Of a DNA stretch of 64,000 nucleotides, positions 1 through 8,679 are shown in pieces (positions within the stretch are counted from its first letter, which is position 1; each line of letters starts with the position of its first letter). The notes beneath the pieces were generated by a model, which saw only the letters and a program-made list of their open reading frames with translations, had not been told where the DNA came from and did not search any database. The stretch covers positions 142,195 to 206,194 of the forward strand of contig LFLA01000003.1 in the NCBI GenBank assembly GCA_001542995.1. Reading direction: 5' to 3'. Made by a program: the position numbers and the translations under genes. This stretch comes from Nitrospina sp. LS_NOB (GTDB lineage: Bacteria; Nitrospinota; Nitrospinia; Nitrospinales; VA-1).

Positions 1-1
1 T

Positions 2-679
2 GGCTCTGGCAAGACCACTCTCATGAAACTGATCTTCGGCGAACTCATCCCGGTCTATGGCGGTCACGTGCATTGGTTCGGAAAACGCGAACACACACCG
101 CTTCTGGAGGTTCAAGAAAAACTAGGATACGTGTCGGCTGAATACCAGAATAATTATGATCGCCCGGCATCAGGTTGGGAGGTGGTGGCCTCGGGATTTT
201 TCTCGTCGATTGGATTGCACGAGTCGGTCACTCCCCGCCAAAAAGAGTCCGCCCTCAAGGCCATGGCTCATCTCGGAATCGAAACTCTGAGCCACACCCC
301 GTTTCGGCAAATGTCTTATGGAGAAGCCAGAAGGGTTTTGTTGGCCCGGGCCATGGTCCATCGCACGAAACTGTTGATCCTGGATGAACCCTGTGCCGGG
401 TTGGACATCCCCACACGCGAACGTTTCCTGATAACGCTGGAAAAGTTATCGAAAAAGCGCACCTCAATGATCTATGTGACGCACCGGATTGAAGAAATTA
501 TGCCTTGTGTCACCCATGTGCTTTTCCTGAAAGACGGTCAAGTCGCCGCGCAAGGGAAGAAGGACGATATGATGAAATCCGCAATCCTTTCCCGCGTTTT
601 GGGATGCTCCCTATCGGTGGAAAAACATTCCGGCCGATACTGGCTCCTCGGCGCAGGGCCAACTGGCAATGGCTTATAA
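2..679 (+). CDS. ABC transporter ATP-binding protein, 5' truncated (ModF-like)
   Basis: The frame is already open at the window edge and its first residues read GSGKTT, the Walker A motif, so the N-terminus lies outside. The ABC signature is MSYGEARR, Walker B is LLILDEPCAG, and the H-loop histidine is in YVTHRIEE. The order and spacing fit a complete ABC ATPase core. The signature-to-Walker B stretch resembles the ModF/YlmA group of ATPases, which often lack an adjacent permease, but this is only family resemblance by eye. A dispersed repeat begins two bases after the stop. Its substrate cannot be told. Confidence 0.85.
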   Translation, partial: GSGKTTLMKLIFGELIPVYGGHVHWFGKREHTPLLEVQEKLGYVSAEYQNNYDRPASGWEVVASGFFSSIGLHESVTPRQKESALKAMAHLGIETLSHTPFRQMSYGEARRVLLARAMVHRTKLLILDEPCAGLDIPTRERFLITLEKLSKKRTSMIYVTHRIEEIMPCVTHVLFLKDGQVAAQGKKDDMMKSAILSRVLGCSLSVEKHSGRYWLLGAGPTGNGL

Positions 680-680
680 G

Positions 681-751
681 GCCGAGATAACTCTTTGCTC
701 GCCAGAGACAGTTATTGCCCATTGGCCTCACGCCTAGTGGCGGCTCGCCGG
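681..751 (-). repeat. Dispersed stop-codon-linked repeat, copy A
   Basis: Read on the minus strand it runs CCGGCGAGCCGCCACTAGGC, then GTGAGGCCAATGGGCAATAA, and ends AGTTATCTCGGC. The same order of blocks occurs at 1682, 48676 and 56697. It starts two bases after the ABC gene stop, in the opposite orientation to that gene. Confidence 0.6.
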
Positions 752-817
752 CGGTTGCTGTTTTATTTTGAACGGAGTAAAATTTTGCTTCTTTCATCAG
801 TTCGAGGCAGGTCGCTA

Positions 818-1381
818 ATGAAGGTGGGTCTTTTTCTAGCTCTGTTTTTGCTGCAAGTTCCCACAGCCTGGGGGCTTAGTTCTGAACAATGGTTTCAGGA
901 GGGCAACCGGTTAAGCTCAGCGGGGCAGTTTGAAGAGGCGGTGGAGGCCTATGAAAAATCCATTGCCGGCAATGCCTTGTCTCCGGTGGCGCATTACAAT
1001 ATGGGAATCGCTTACAAGAACCTGAGGCAGTTGGACAAGGCCGCGGCGTCGATTGAAAAGTCCGTGGAATTGGAGCCGGTCAATATGGACGCCCGGGTTA
1101 CCCTCGGTAATGTTTATAATCTCCAGGAACGGTGGGCCGATGCGATTGGGCAACTTAATATTGTTGTTCACCGTAAAAGAGGCGATGCCCAGGCTCATGG
1201 AAACCTGGGCTGGGCCTATTACAACTATAGAAAGGGCCCCCCTTTCAAGAGAATAGTGATTCTGAATCTGTCGCATGCTGTGGAATTGTTTAAAGAGCAA
1301 AACCAGCTTCAGGCCGCGGAGGCGACACAAAAAATTCTTGATGAGGCCCGGAATAAATTCGGGGTTTCCTTGATTCAGTAA
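818..1381 (+). CDS. Secreted TPR-repeat protein
   Basis: This encodes 187 residues. I chose the ATG at 818 because it opens a signal peptide (MKVGLFLALFLLQVPTAWG), while the in-frame ATG at 695 would read through the repeat element. Helical TPR pairs follow (GNRLSSAGQFEEAVEAYEKS, then AHYNMGIAYKNL), giving about three to four repeats, with a divergent tail. TPR proteins scaffold protein-protein contacts; the partner is unknown. It probably acts in the periplasm. It may share a transcript with the Nfu-like gene 29 bp downstream. Confidence 0.7.
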   Translation: MKVGLFLALFLLQVPTAWGLSSEQWFQEGNRLSSAGQFEEAVEAYEKSIAGNALSPVAHYNMGIAYKNLRQLDKAAASIEKSVELEPVNMDARVTLGNVYNLQERWADAIGQLNIVVHRKRGDAQAHGNLGWAYYNYRKGPPFKRIVILNLSHAVELFKEQNQLQAAEATQKILDEARNKFGVSLIQ

Positions 1382-1410
1382 GTTTAACCGGTTTTTTTAT
1401 AGAGGTTGCT

Positions 1411-1689
1411 ATGAGCCAGAGTATTACTGTCATACCCACACGCAGTGAACACACCATCACCTTCAAGGTGGACAAGGCTTTGTTGCCGCATGGCAAAAGC
1501 CTGGCTTTTTCTGAAGAGGGTGCGGCAAAGCTTCATCCTATGGCGCAGGCTCTGCTGGCCATATCGGGGGTGAACAGCGGCTGGATGATGGCAGACGAAA
1601 TCATGATCACCAAAGAGATTGATGTCCGCTGGGCTACGGTAAAGCCGAAAGTGATGGAAACCATCCGTAAGGTTCAGTCCGCCCACTAG
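1411..1689 (+). CDS. Stand-alone Nfu/NifU N-terminal-domain protein
   Basis: This is a 92-residue protein. The pattern of a beta hairpin, then LAISGVNSGWMMADEIMITK and a tryptophan plus a KPxVMETI helix, matches the Nfu N-terminal domain found in front of the Nfu iron-sulfur scaffold in mitochondria and bacteria. The CxxC-bearing C-terminal domain is absent here. A CxxC Nfu module is encoded instead at the end of the 5565-6305 gene, so the two halves may work in trans; that is inference. Its stop codon lies inside repeat copy B. Confidence 0.7.
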   Translation: MSQSITVIPTRSEHTITFKVDKALLPHGKSLAFSEEGAAKLHPMAQALLAISGVNSGWMMADEIMITKEIDVRWATVKPKVMETIRKVQSAH

Positions 1690-1743
1690 GCGTGGGGCCA
1701 ACCTGCAATAGCTTTAATTGGCTAGCAAAGAGTTGTCTCGGCT
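1682..1743 (+). repeat. Dispersed stop-codon-linked repeat, copy B
   Basis: It reads CCCACTAGGCGTGGGGCCAA, then CCTGCAATAGC, and ends AGTTGTCTCGGCT. It matches copies A, C and D block for block and contains the stop codon of the preceding gene (TAG at 1687-1689). Confidence 0.6.
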
Positions 1744-1757
1744 GAAATAGTTCTTGC

Positions 1758-3083
1758 TCATTTCCTCGAGGCGTTGCCTTGTTGCAATTTACTCCCGGCT
1801 GTTGGCCGAAAAAACTCTTTGAATGTGCGGATCAGGAGTTCATGATCTTTCGCTCCCGCCATTTCACGGATGGAATGCATGGACAGCATGGGGTTTCCCA
1901 CATCGACGGTTCGGATTCCCAAATTGGCGGCAGTGATTGGGCCGATAGTACTCCCGCATCCCAAGTCAGACCGCACCACAAATTTTTGCACCGGCACTCC
2001 GGCTTTCCTGCATAACGATTCAAACCAGACGCTTGATATTCCTTCCGTGGCATAGCGTTGTCCGGCGTTGCTTTTGATCACTGGCCCACCATTGATGATT
2101 GGCATATGGTGGCTATCATGTTTGTCCGAATAATTTGGGTGGACGGCATGTGCCATATCGGCAGATATGAAGAACGATTTAGCCAGAGCTCTTAAAAATT
2201 TTTCCCGGGAATTTTCTTCAACCAGGGCGATTCGCTCCAATACATCTTTCAGGAAAGGGGAACCCGCTCCTTGTGCAGTTTCACTGCCGACTTCTTCGTG
2301 ATCGTAAAACGCGATCACTCTTGTTACGGAATCTTTCTTCGTAGATTCTGCCAACGCATGCAGGGCACAATGGCAACTGGCGAGATTGTCCAGCCGACCA
2401 GAAAAAATAAATTCTCCATCGGGACCGGCCACGGTGCCTGGTTGCGTATCATATAAGGACAGCTCCATCCCCATGATATCGGCTGGCCGGCATTTCAGTT
2501 TGCGGGCGACCATTTTTTTAAGAATCTCATCGGGGGTTGATTTTTTTTGCAAAGAAAAAATGGGCGGCAAATGGTTTTGCTCGTTGAGAATCAGTCCTTT
2601 TTTATTGACGTCGCGGTTTAAGTGAATGGCCAGTTGCGGGATGCGCAATAAGGCTTGTTCAAACCGGATTAGTTTGGAAAGGGGCATTTTCTTTCCGCCT
2701 AAAATCACACGTCCGGCCAGCGATAAATCCCGGTCCGTCCAGGTAGAAAGAAGCACTCCCCCATACACCTCCACTCCCAGTTGTAGATAACCATTTTTGG
2801 CATAACCCGCCTGCGGTTTCAGTCTGAGGTTGGGACTGTCAGTGTGGGCCCCGATAATTTTAAACCCGGGTTTTGATCCCACGGTAAATGCGATCAGGGA
2901 TGAATCGTTTCGGGTGAGGAAATACCTGCCATTGGGGGTCAGCTTCCAGGCATTGGTTTCTTTAAGTTCAATAAAACCTTTCTCTGAAAGAGTGTCGGTC
3001 ATCTCCCTCACGGCATGGAAGGGCGTGGGAGATCGGTCAATAAATTCCAGCAGGTTTTGAATGCGGTTGGTTTTCGGATTCAT
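1758..3083 (-). CDS. apeB: M18 family aminopeptidase
   Basis: This encodes a cytosolic dinuclear-zinc aminopeptidase of about 441 residues, which trims N-terminal residues from peptides. Family motifs seen in order are GAHTDSPNLRLKP (first metal histidine and aspartate), YDHEEVGSETAQGA (catalytic and metal glutamates), DMAHAVHPNYSDKHD, and near the C-terminus DLGCGSTIGPITAANLG followed by SMHSIREM. The length fits the family. The ATG at 3083 has a GGAG nine bases upstream; the longer reading from 3098 begins with TTG and is less likely. It is monocistronic and convergent with the Nfu-like gene. Confidence 0.92.
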   Translation of the reverse strand: MNPKTNRIQNLLEFIDRSPTPFHAVREMTDTLSEKGFIELKETNAWKLTPNGRYFLTRNDSSLIAFTVGSKPGFKIIGAHTDSPNLRLKPQAGYAKNGYLQLGVEVYGGVLLSTWTDRDLSLAGRVILGGKKMPLSKLIRFEQALLRIPQLAIHLNRDVNKKGLILNEQNHLPPIFSLQKKSTPDEILKKMVARKLKCRPADIMGMELSLYDTQPGTVAGPDGEFIFSGRLDNLASCHCALHALAESTKKDSVTRVIAFYDHEEVGSETAQGAGSPFLKDVLERIALVEENSREKFLRALAKSFFISADMAHAVHPNYSDKHDSHHMPIINGGPVIKSNAGQRYATEGISSVWFESLCRKAGVPVQKFVVRSDLGCGSTIGPITAANLGIRTVDVGNPMLSMHSIREMAGAKDHELLIRTFKEFFRPTAGSKLQQGNASRK

Positions 3084-3346
3084 GAATGGGGTCTCCAAAT
3101 GTACTCAACAATCACTGGGAGCAAGAGAACGGTAGGTTCACTGCTGGTTTAACATGAAGCTGCTTTGGTTTATGACAAGTCCTGCGTGAGCCGAGTTGGA
3201 GTAATGAGCTAAACATTTGTAAACTAATTTACTATGTGACTCCCTGGGCATGAGGCAGTTTTGCGCTCTTAATATAGGGGTCTTTGATTTTGGTGTATAC
3301 CGGATTTCCTGTAGAATATAACTTCCTTTTTGAGGAGTATTTTATC

Positions 3347-3649
3347 ATGGGCCTGTTGATCAAAGCTGATTTTAAAAAGAAGCTGGATATCAAACTTTAC
3401 CGGTTTGATCCAAAAAATCCCAAGCCAGAGTACCATGCCGAAATTTTTTGTGAAATGTTTTCCCAGTTCCCGCAGTTCAAGGCCCATGTTGCGGCCTATA
3501 TTGAAAGAAACTATTGTTTCGTGGTCAACGACGAAGACCATTCCGACCCGAAATCCCTCCTTGACACTTTAAAGCCTGATGAAGTCAGGAAACTGAACGA
3601 ATGGGTTTTGCTGCGTAACAAGCCCGGCATCGTAGAGCGGAAAAAATAA
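3347..3649 (+). CDS. Conserved-looking hypothetical protein
   Basis: This encodes 100 residues with no motif I recognise. The ATG at 3347 is preceded by TGAGGAG at a good distance, which favours it over an upstream in-frame ATG at 3284. The protein is soluble and charged, with aromatic residues (KLYRFDPKNPKPEYHAEIFC) and a lysine-rich C-terminus. There are no membrane segments. It stands alone between the aminopeptidase and a repeat region. Codon use and the ribosome site suggest it is real. Confidence 0.6.
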   Translation: MGLLIKADFKKKLDIKLYRFDPKNPKPEYHAEIFCEMFSQFPQFKAHVAAYIERNYCFVVNDEDHSDPKSLLDTLKPDEVRKLNEWVLLRNKPGIVERKK

Positions 3650-3694
3650 CCCAGCCCAGATTTTTTTACAGCCTCAAATTCAAATTTTTGGGGA

Positions 3695-3940
3695 TAAGAC
3701 TTCTCTGCGGCGAAGAAGGCCTTGCGTAAGTCGAAAAAGCGTAAAGTCGAGATTACCCCTGCGGGGCACGAAAGCTTAGGTGAAACATCACGTCTTCACT
3801 GCGTTCAGAATGACAAGAAACGCAAGTTTGTCATCCTCGAAGAGCCGTTTGTCATCCTCGAAGAGCCGTTTGTCATCCTCGAAGAGCCGAAGGTGACGAA
3901 GGGTCCGGGGTTATGCAAAGATCTCTGCGGCGAACCGTCG
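3695..3940. repeat. Inverted-pair repeat with a 3x21-bp tandem core
   Basis: The left arm contains CTTGCGTAAGTCGAAAAA and TTCACTGCGTTCAGAATGAC. The right arm contains GTCATCCTCGAAGAGCC, AAGGTGACGAAGG and GTTATGCAAAG. These are roughly reverse complements, and the same arrangement is seen at 40879-41025. Within the right arm the unit TTTGTCATCCTCGAAGAGCC plus G is repeated three times without change (3827-3889). No gene is present. Confidence 0.75.
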
Positions 3941-4188
3941 CAAAATTTTAGAGATTTGGGGTTCAGATATTGTGAAATTTAGTGTAAAAGTGTATATCGC
4001 AAGTTCGATATTTGGTAGGCAGGGGGGACACCATGGCAGATGAGAAGCGCAGGCCCGATAAAATTCGGGTTATTGAAGATGATGAAGCTTCAAGCATCAT
4101 CAGAGTGATATGAAGAGATGTTAAATGCACTCTAGCCACATTGTTTGTTCAAAAACTTAGTGCAGCCTGCTTCTGGCCGCATGGCCAG
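3941..4188. other. Gene-free stretch with a tiny ORF
   Basis: It holds a 26-codon ORF at 4033-4113 (+) reading MADEKRRPDK followed by IRVIEDDEAS. The second part resembles the start of a response-regulator receiver domain (beta-1 plus the acidic pair), so this may be a truncated remnant. There is no clear ribosome site. Nothing else is seen between here and moaA. Confidence 0.25.
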
Positions 4189-5196
4189 TTAGCCGCCGAT
4201 GGCGTGCATGGCGCGGGTGGGGCGTTCGAAATCTTCCAGATTGATTTTGTGGCCGGGTTCTTTGACCAGAACCGCTTGGTTGATGGCCTCGGCGATGGTG
4301 GAATCGGTCGCGCCGGATCGGATCAGATCTTTTAGATCGGTTTCGTCAGTCGAAAACAGGCAGGTCCGGAGCTTGCCGTCGGCGGTCATGCGGATGCGGT
4401 TGCAATGATCGCAGAACGGATTGCTGACCGCCGTGATGACGCCGATTTTCCCCTTGCCGTCAGCGAACTTGTATTCACTGGCTGGACCAATTTCCAGAGA
4501 GTTGTCGATCGGTACCAGTTCGTATTTTTCCTTGATGAGATCGATAATTTCATGCCCGAACAGGACTTTGTCGCGTTCCCATACTTTGTCTGAATCCAGA
4601 GGCATGAACTCGATGAAGCGCACCTCGAAGCCATCGGAGCGGCCATACTCGATCAGGCCCATGATCTCGGTTTCGGAAAAATTGCGCACGGCCACGGCGT
4701 TGATCTTGATCGACTTAAATCCGACCTTGCGAGCCGCATCCAAACCATCCAGAACTGCTTGCAGGCAGTCCCTGCGATTGACATCGCGGAACTTATCCGG
4801 ATCAAGCGAATCCAGGCTGACGTTCAGCCTTTTCAGTCCTGCATCCAATAGACTTTGGGCCTGGTCTTTGAGAAAATAGGCGTTGGTGGTCATGGCGATA
4901 TCGTTGATGCCTTCCACCTTATCGATCATTTTGATTAAAGTCGGCAGGTCTTTTCTCATCATCGGTTCCCCACCGGTCAGGCGAATACGGTTGATTCCCA
5001 ATTTGGAAACGACCGTTACCACGCGGTGGATTTCCTCAAACGTCAGCAGGTTGCTTCGGTCCATGAATTCTACGTTATCTGCCGGCATGCAATAGGTGCA
5101 TCGAAAATTACAGCGATCAGTAACTGAAATCCTGAGATTGACAATGGTCCGTCCCATCCCATCGACAAGTTTTGGGGAATCGGTTTTGGTGGTCAT
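4189..5196 (-). CDS. moaA: GTP 3',8-cyclase MoaA
   Basis: This radical SAM enzyme carries out the first step of molybdenum cofactor synthesis, converting GTP to the 3',8-cyclo precursor. It is 335 residues long, typical for MoaA. The N-terminal SAM cluster is Cys29, Cys33 and Cys36 (CNFRCTYC). The C-terminal second cluster is FCDHCNRIRMTADGKLRTC. The protein ends in GG, as in other MoaA proteins where the Gly-Gly tail matters for activity. No other moa gene is adjacent. The sulfite oxidase-like molybdoenzyme at 57.7 kb is a possible user of the cofactor. Confidence 0.95.
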   Translation of the reverse strand: MTTKTDSPKLVDGMGRTIVNLRISVTDRCNFRCTYCMPADNVEFMDRSNLLTFEEIHRVVTVVSKLGINRIRLTGGEPMMRKDLPTLIKMIDKVEGINDIAMTTNAYFLKDQAQSLLDAGLKRLNVSLDSLDPDKFRDVNRRDCLQAVLDGLDAARKVGFKSIKINAVAVRNFSETEIMGLIEYGRSDGFEVRFIEFMPLDSDKVWERDKVLFGHEIIDLIKEKYELVPIDNSLEIGPASEYKFADGKGKIGVITAVSNPFCDHCNRIRMTADGKLRTCLFSTDETDLKDLIRSGATDSTIAEAINQAVLVKEPGHKINLEDFERPTRAMHAIGG

Positions 5197-5564
5197 TCAG
5201 AAGTCCTTGTGGTCTATGGGTGCCTGTCGGGCCCACTTTTCAATACATGGAATCAATAAATGAGCCTGGGCTCAAGTTCAAGTGTGCTTAATTATAGCTT
5301 TTTTAGCCCGAGGATGTATAGGATTAGTTTGAAAGCCCATCACTAATTCCTGTGGTTTAATGGGGGCAGGACAAAAATATGGGCCTGTGAGCCCGGTACC
5401 CCTTAAAATGGCAAATTTAAAGAACTTTGCTGGCCTAAATGCATCTTAAAATTGTTGCAAAGGCTCTATTTGATATATAATTATTGTATTGATCCAATTT
5501 GAGCAGTTGGGGGACCACCTAGGGTTTTCAATCAGGTAAGACTTTAAAGTTTGAGGATTTAATT
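5197..5564. promoter_or_regulatory. Divergent moaA/suf intergenic region with candidate suf promoter
   Basis: This is a 368-bp gene-free divergent region. A sigma-70-like pair is TTGCAA (5455-5460) and TATAAT (5476-5481), although the spacer is only 15 bp; TTGTTG at 5452 gives 18 bp. It lies about 85 bp before the first suf-operon start. I looked for an IscR/Rrf2-type operator and for a Moco riboswitch fold and cannot support either. Confidence 0.35.
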
Positions 5565-6305
5565 GTGTCTGTCGCTGAAGAAAAGTTTTCCGCAAAATTC
5601 GAGGGAATTGCCTCTGAGATCAAGCACCGAGGTGCTTATTATCAGGAGGATGCTGGGGAGAAGGGCATGGCGCTTCTCGAAGCCAAATTTAAAGATACAA
5701 AACTGTACTGGTTGGTGGATCTTAAGGAAGATCGCATTTTCAGTGCCCGGTTTTTCGCTTATGGGGGCAAGATTTCTCTGGTGATCGGTGAAACTCTCTG
5801 TACCATGGTTGAAGGGTTGACTGTGGAGGAAGCGGGCTCACTGCTGAAAACCGATGTGGAGGCCCGGCTTCGTGACGATCCGGAAGTGCCTTCGGTTCCC
5901 GAATCCAAAATGAAAGCTTTCGATAATGTTGAAGAGTTGTTGAAAATTGTCATGGAGCAATATCCCTCGGCGAAAGCGGTGGCTGTTGCCAGTGCATCAA
6001 TAAATAAAGAAGATTTTCAATCCACTGCTGAACTGAACCTGGCGGCTCAAGCCTGGATGGGATTGACGAAGGATGAGCAGAAGGAACAGATAGAGATTGT
6101 TTTGGATGAGCACATCCGCCCGGCTCTCATGAATGACGGGGGAAACGTCCAGGTTCTGGATGTAACGGACGGTGAGAAAGTTTTAGTTCAATACCAGGGG
6201 GCGTGCGGCAGTTGTGGGTCTTCTTTAGGAGCCACCCTGTCGTTTATGGAATCGACCCTGCGCAAACATATTTACAACGAATTAAATGTTGTTCCACAGA
6301 TGTAA
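5565..6305 (+). CDS. NifU-like protein: degenerate IscU-like domain plus Nfu domain
   Basis: This encodes 246 residues from a GTG start with GAGG upstream. The C-terminal 75 or so residues form an Nfu scaffold domain (MNDGGNVQVLDV, then ACGSCGSS with Cys214 and Cys217), which binds and hands over an iron-sulfur cluster. The first 120 residues resemble the IscU fold (FFAYGGKISLVIGE, then MVEGLTVEEA), but the position where IscU has its first ligand cysteine reads GG, so that domain is probably not a scaffold. It is the first gene of the suf operon, 21 bp before sufB. A separate, intact SufU is encoded downstream. Confidence 0.75.
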   Translation: MSVAEEKFSAKFEGIASEIKHRGAYYQEDAGEKGMALLEAKFKDTKLYWLVDLKEDRIFSARFFAYGGKISLVIGETLCTMVEGLTVEEAGSLLKTDVEARLRDDPEVPSVPESKMKAFDNVEELLKIVMEQYPSAKAVAVASASINKEDFQSTAELNLAAQAWMGLTKDEQKEQIEIVLDEHIRPALMNDGGNVQVLDVTDGEKVLVQYQGACGSCGSSLGATLSFMESTLRKHIYNELNVVPQM

Positions 6306-6326
6306 TGAATTACCCGGAGATCAATA

Positions 6327-7778
6327 ATGAGTGACGAACAAAGCTCTGTTTCAGATATTCTGGAAGATAATACCTATAAGTATGGATTCACGACCGATGT
6401 TGAGTCGGAGACCTTTGCCAAAGGGTTGGATGAGGATGTCGTCCGCCGCATTTCCAAGAAGAAGAAAGAGCCTCAGTTTATGCTCGATTTTCGACTCAAG
6501 GCGTTTGCAAAATGGAAAACCATGAAAGCACCCAAATGGCCGAACGTGCAATATCCATCCATCGACTTCCAGAACATTTCCTATTATTCAGCGCCGAAGC
6601 AAAAGAAGGTATTGGAGAGCTTGGATGAGGTCGATCCGGAAGTCATGCGCACTTTCGAGAAACTTGGTATTCCGCTGGATGAACAAAAAAAGCTGGCTAA
6701 TGTTGCGGTCGACGCTGTGTTCGATAGCGTCAGCGTGGCTACTACCCATAAGAAAAAGCTCATGGAAGTGGGTATCATTTTCTGCCCCATGTCTGAAGCC
6801 TTGCAGGAATATCCGGAACTGGTGGAGCAATATCTTGGCACCGTGGTTCCCGTGGGTGATAATTTTTACTCCGCGCTGAACAGCGCCGTGTTTACGGATG
6901 GTTCGTTTGTCTATATTCCGCCGGACACCATCAGCCCTATGGAAATCTCGACCTATTTCCGCATCAATACCGAAGAGACGGGACAGTTTGAGAGGACGCT
7001 GATCATCTGTGCGGAAAACAGTTATGTTTCTTATCTGGAAGGGTGCACCGCACCGCAATTCGACACCAATCAGTTACATGCAGCTGTGGTTGAACTGATT
7101 ACTCTTGAAAATGCGGAGATCAAATACAGCACAGTGCAAAACTGGTATGCCGGGGATAAGGAAACGGGTAAGGGCGGCGTCTACAATTTTGTCACCAAGC
7201 GGGGTAAATGCCAGGGCAACAATTCCAAAATTTCCTGGACGCAGGTAGAGACAGGATCAGCCATCACCTGGAAATACCCAAGCTGTATTTTGCTGGGCGA
7301 CAACACCAGCGGAGAATTCTATTCCGTAGCGTTGACCAACGGCCATATGCAAGCCGATACTGGAACAAAGATGATCCATATCGGTAAAAACACCCGGTCA
7401 AGTATTATTTCCAAGGGAATTTCTGCCGATCATGCCAGCAACACCTATCGGGGCCAGGTGAAGGTGGGAAAGAACGCCACCAACGCCAGAAATTACAGCC
7501 AGTGCGACAGCATGCTGGTTGGTGATAAATCCAGTGCGCATACATTCCCTTATATAGAAACGGCCAATAGTTCGGTTCAGATTGAGCATGAGGCCTCCAC
7601 CTCAAAAATCAGCGAAGAGCAGCTCTTTTATTTTGAATCGAGGGGGATTTCCCGTGAAAATGCGATTGAGGCGGTCATTAGCGGGTTTTGTAAAGAAGTT
7701 TTCAAACAACTGCCGATGGAGTTTGCCGTTGAAGCACAAAAACTGCTGACCCTTAAACTTGAAGACAGTGTCGGTTAA
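6327..7778 (+). CDS. sufB: Fe-S cluster assembly protein SufB
   Basis: This is the core scaffold subunit of the SufBCD complex, which assembles iron-sulfur clusters in the cytosol. At 483 residues it has the normal length. Diagnostic stretches include [29 protein letters not shown], the beta-helix segment with [17 protein letters not shown], and [20 protein letters not shown] at the C-terminus. ATG has GGAG about 11 bases upstream. It follows the NifU-like gene closely and precedes sufC with a 145-bp gap that holds a hairpin. Confidence 0.97.
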   Translation: MSDEQSSVSDILEDNTYKYGFTTDVESETFAKGLDEDVVRRISKKKKEPQFMLDFRLKAFAKWKTMKAPKWPNVQYPSIDFQNISYYSAPKQKKVLESLDEVDPEVMRTFEKLGIPLDEQKKLANVAVDAVFDSVSVATTHKKKLMEVGIIFCPMSEALQEYPELVEQYLGTVVPVGDNFYSALNSAVFTDGSFVYIPPDTISPMEISTYFRINTEETGQFERTLIICAENSYVSYLEGCTAPQFDTNQLHAAVVELITLENAEIKYSTVQNWYAGDKETGKGGVYNFVTKRGKCQGNNSKISWTQVETGSAITWKYPSCILLGDNTSGEFYSVALTNGHMQADTGTKMIHIGKNTRSSIISKGISADHASNTYRGQVKVGKNATNARNYSQCDSMLVGDKSSAHTFPYIETANSSVQIEHEASTSKISEEQLFYFESRGISRENAIEAVISGFCKEVFKQLPMEFAVEAQKLLTLKLEDSVG

Positions 7779-7837
7779 ACCTTTTCGGCATCAGACCGGA
7801 GTGGTGAGAAATAATCGGCATTGAGTAATATTTGAAT

Positions 7838-7898
7838 AGCCCCTGTGTTGGTTCTTACCGGCGTAGTATCGGTATTAGGGAACTTGCAGGGCTTTTTT
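7838..7898 (+). terminator. Candidate intra-operon terminator/attenuator between sufB and sufC
   Basis: AGCCCCTG (7839-7846) pairs imperfectly with CAGGGCT (7887-7893), enclosing a smaller TACCG/CGGTA stem, and is followed directly by a run of seven T. The sufC ribosome site (GGAGAGG) comes about 15 bases later. The arrangement would let sufB and its leader gene be made in excess of sufC, sufD and sufS. Confidence 0.45.
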
Positions 7899-7923
7899 TA
7901 TTTATTGGAGAGGTAAATAATTA

Positions 7924-8670
7924 ATGCTTGAAATCAAAGATTTGCATGCGAGTGTTGAAGGGAATGAAATCCTGAAAGGCATTTCCCTTTCGATTAAAAA
8001 AGGGGAAATCCACGCAGTGATGGGTCCCAATGGATCCGGAAAAAGCACCTTGGCTAAAATTCTTTCCGGACACCCTTCTTATGAGGCCACGGGCGGAGAG
8101 ATTCTGTTCGAGGGGAAAAACCTTTTTGACATGGATGCGGAAGAACGCTCCCTGTCTGGAATTTTTATGGGTTTCCAGTATCCGGTGGAGGTGCCGGGAG
8201 TGAACAACGCCGAGTTTTTGCGTATGGCTTTTAATGCTCGAAGAGTCCGCGCCGATGAGGAGGAAATGGACCCTCTGGATTTTGATGAACTCCTTTCTGA
8301 TAAAATGAAAATGCTTAAAATGGAAAACAAGTACAAGGAAAGAAGCCTCAATGATGGTTTTTCCGGAGGAGAGAAAAAGAAAAATGAAATTTTGCAGATG
8401 GCGATTCTTGACCCTAAACTAGCCATCTTGGATGAAACTGATTCCGGGCTCGATATTGATGCCCTGAGAATCGTTGCGGAAGGTGTAAACAGTTTGCGCA
8501 ACGAGAATAACGCGCTCATTCTCATCACGCATTACCAGCGTTTGCTGGATTATATAAAACCCGACTTTGTTCATGTTATGCATAATGGGCTAATCGTTAA
8601 GTCGGGAGATAAGGCGCTGGCGCATGAACTCGAAGCCCAGGGATATGACTGGGTGACGGCTGAGAATTGA
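7924..8670 (+). CDS. sufC: Fe-S cluster assembly ATPase SufC
   Basis: This is the ABC-type ATPase of SufBCD; ATP binding drives the conformational change that opens the SufB-SufD interface. It has 248 residues. Walker A is GPNGSGKST (residues 34-42), the signature region is GFSGGEKKKNE, and Walker B is LAILDETDSGLD, all with the SufC-specific KKKNE and DETDSGLD variants. There is no membrane partner, as expected for this family. SufD starts nine bases after its stop. Confidence 0.97.
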   Translation: MLEIKDLHASVEGNEILKGISLSIKKGEIHAVMGPNGSGKSTLAKILSGHPSYEATGGEILFEGKNLFDMDAEERSLSGIFMGFQYPVEVPGVNNAEFLRMAFNARRVRADEEEMDPLDFDELLSDKMKMLKMENKYKERSLNDGFSGGEKKKNEILQMAILDPKLAILDETDSGLDIDALRIVAEGVNSLRNENNALILITHYQRLLDYIKPDFVHVMHNGLIVKSGDKALAHELEAQGYDWVTAEN

Positions 8671-8679
8671 GGAGAAAGT

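Noticed and set aside
3722-3982. Open frame with repeated FVILEEP units
   Set aside because: It is the translation of the 3x21-bp repeat and its arm. There is no ribosome site, and the same repeat recurs without a matching frame.
5197-5564. Molybdenum cofactor riboswitch upstream of moaA
   Set aside because: Short hairpins exist, but I could not trace the conserved Moco-RNA helices. A covariance search would decide.
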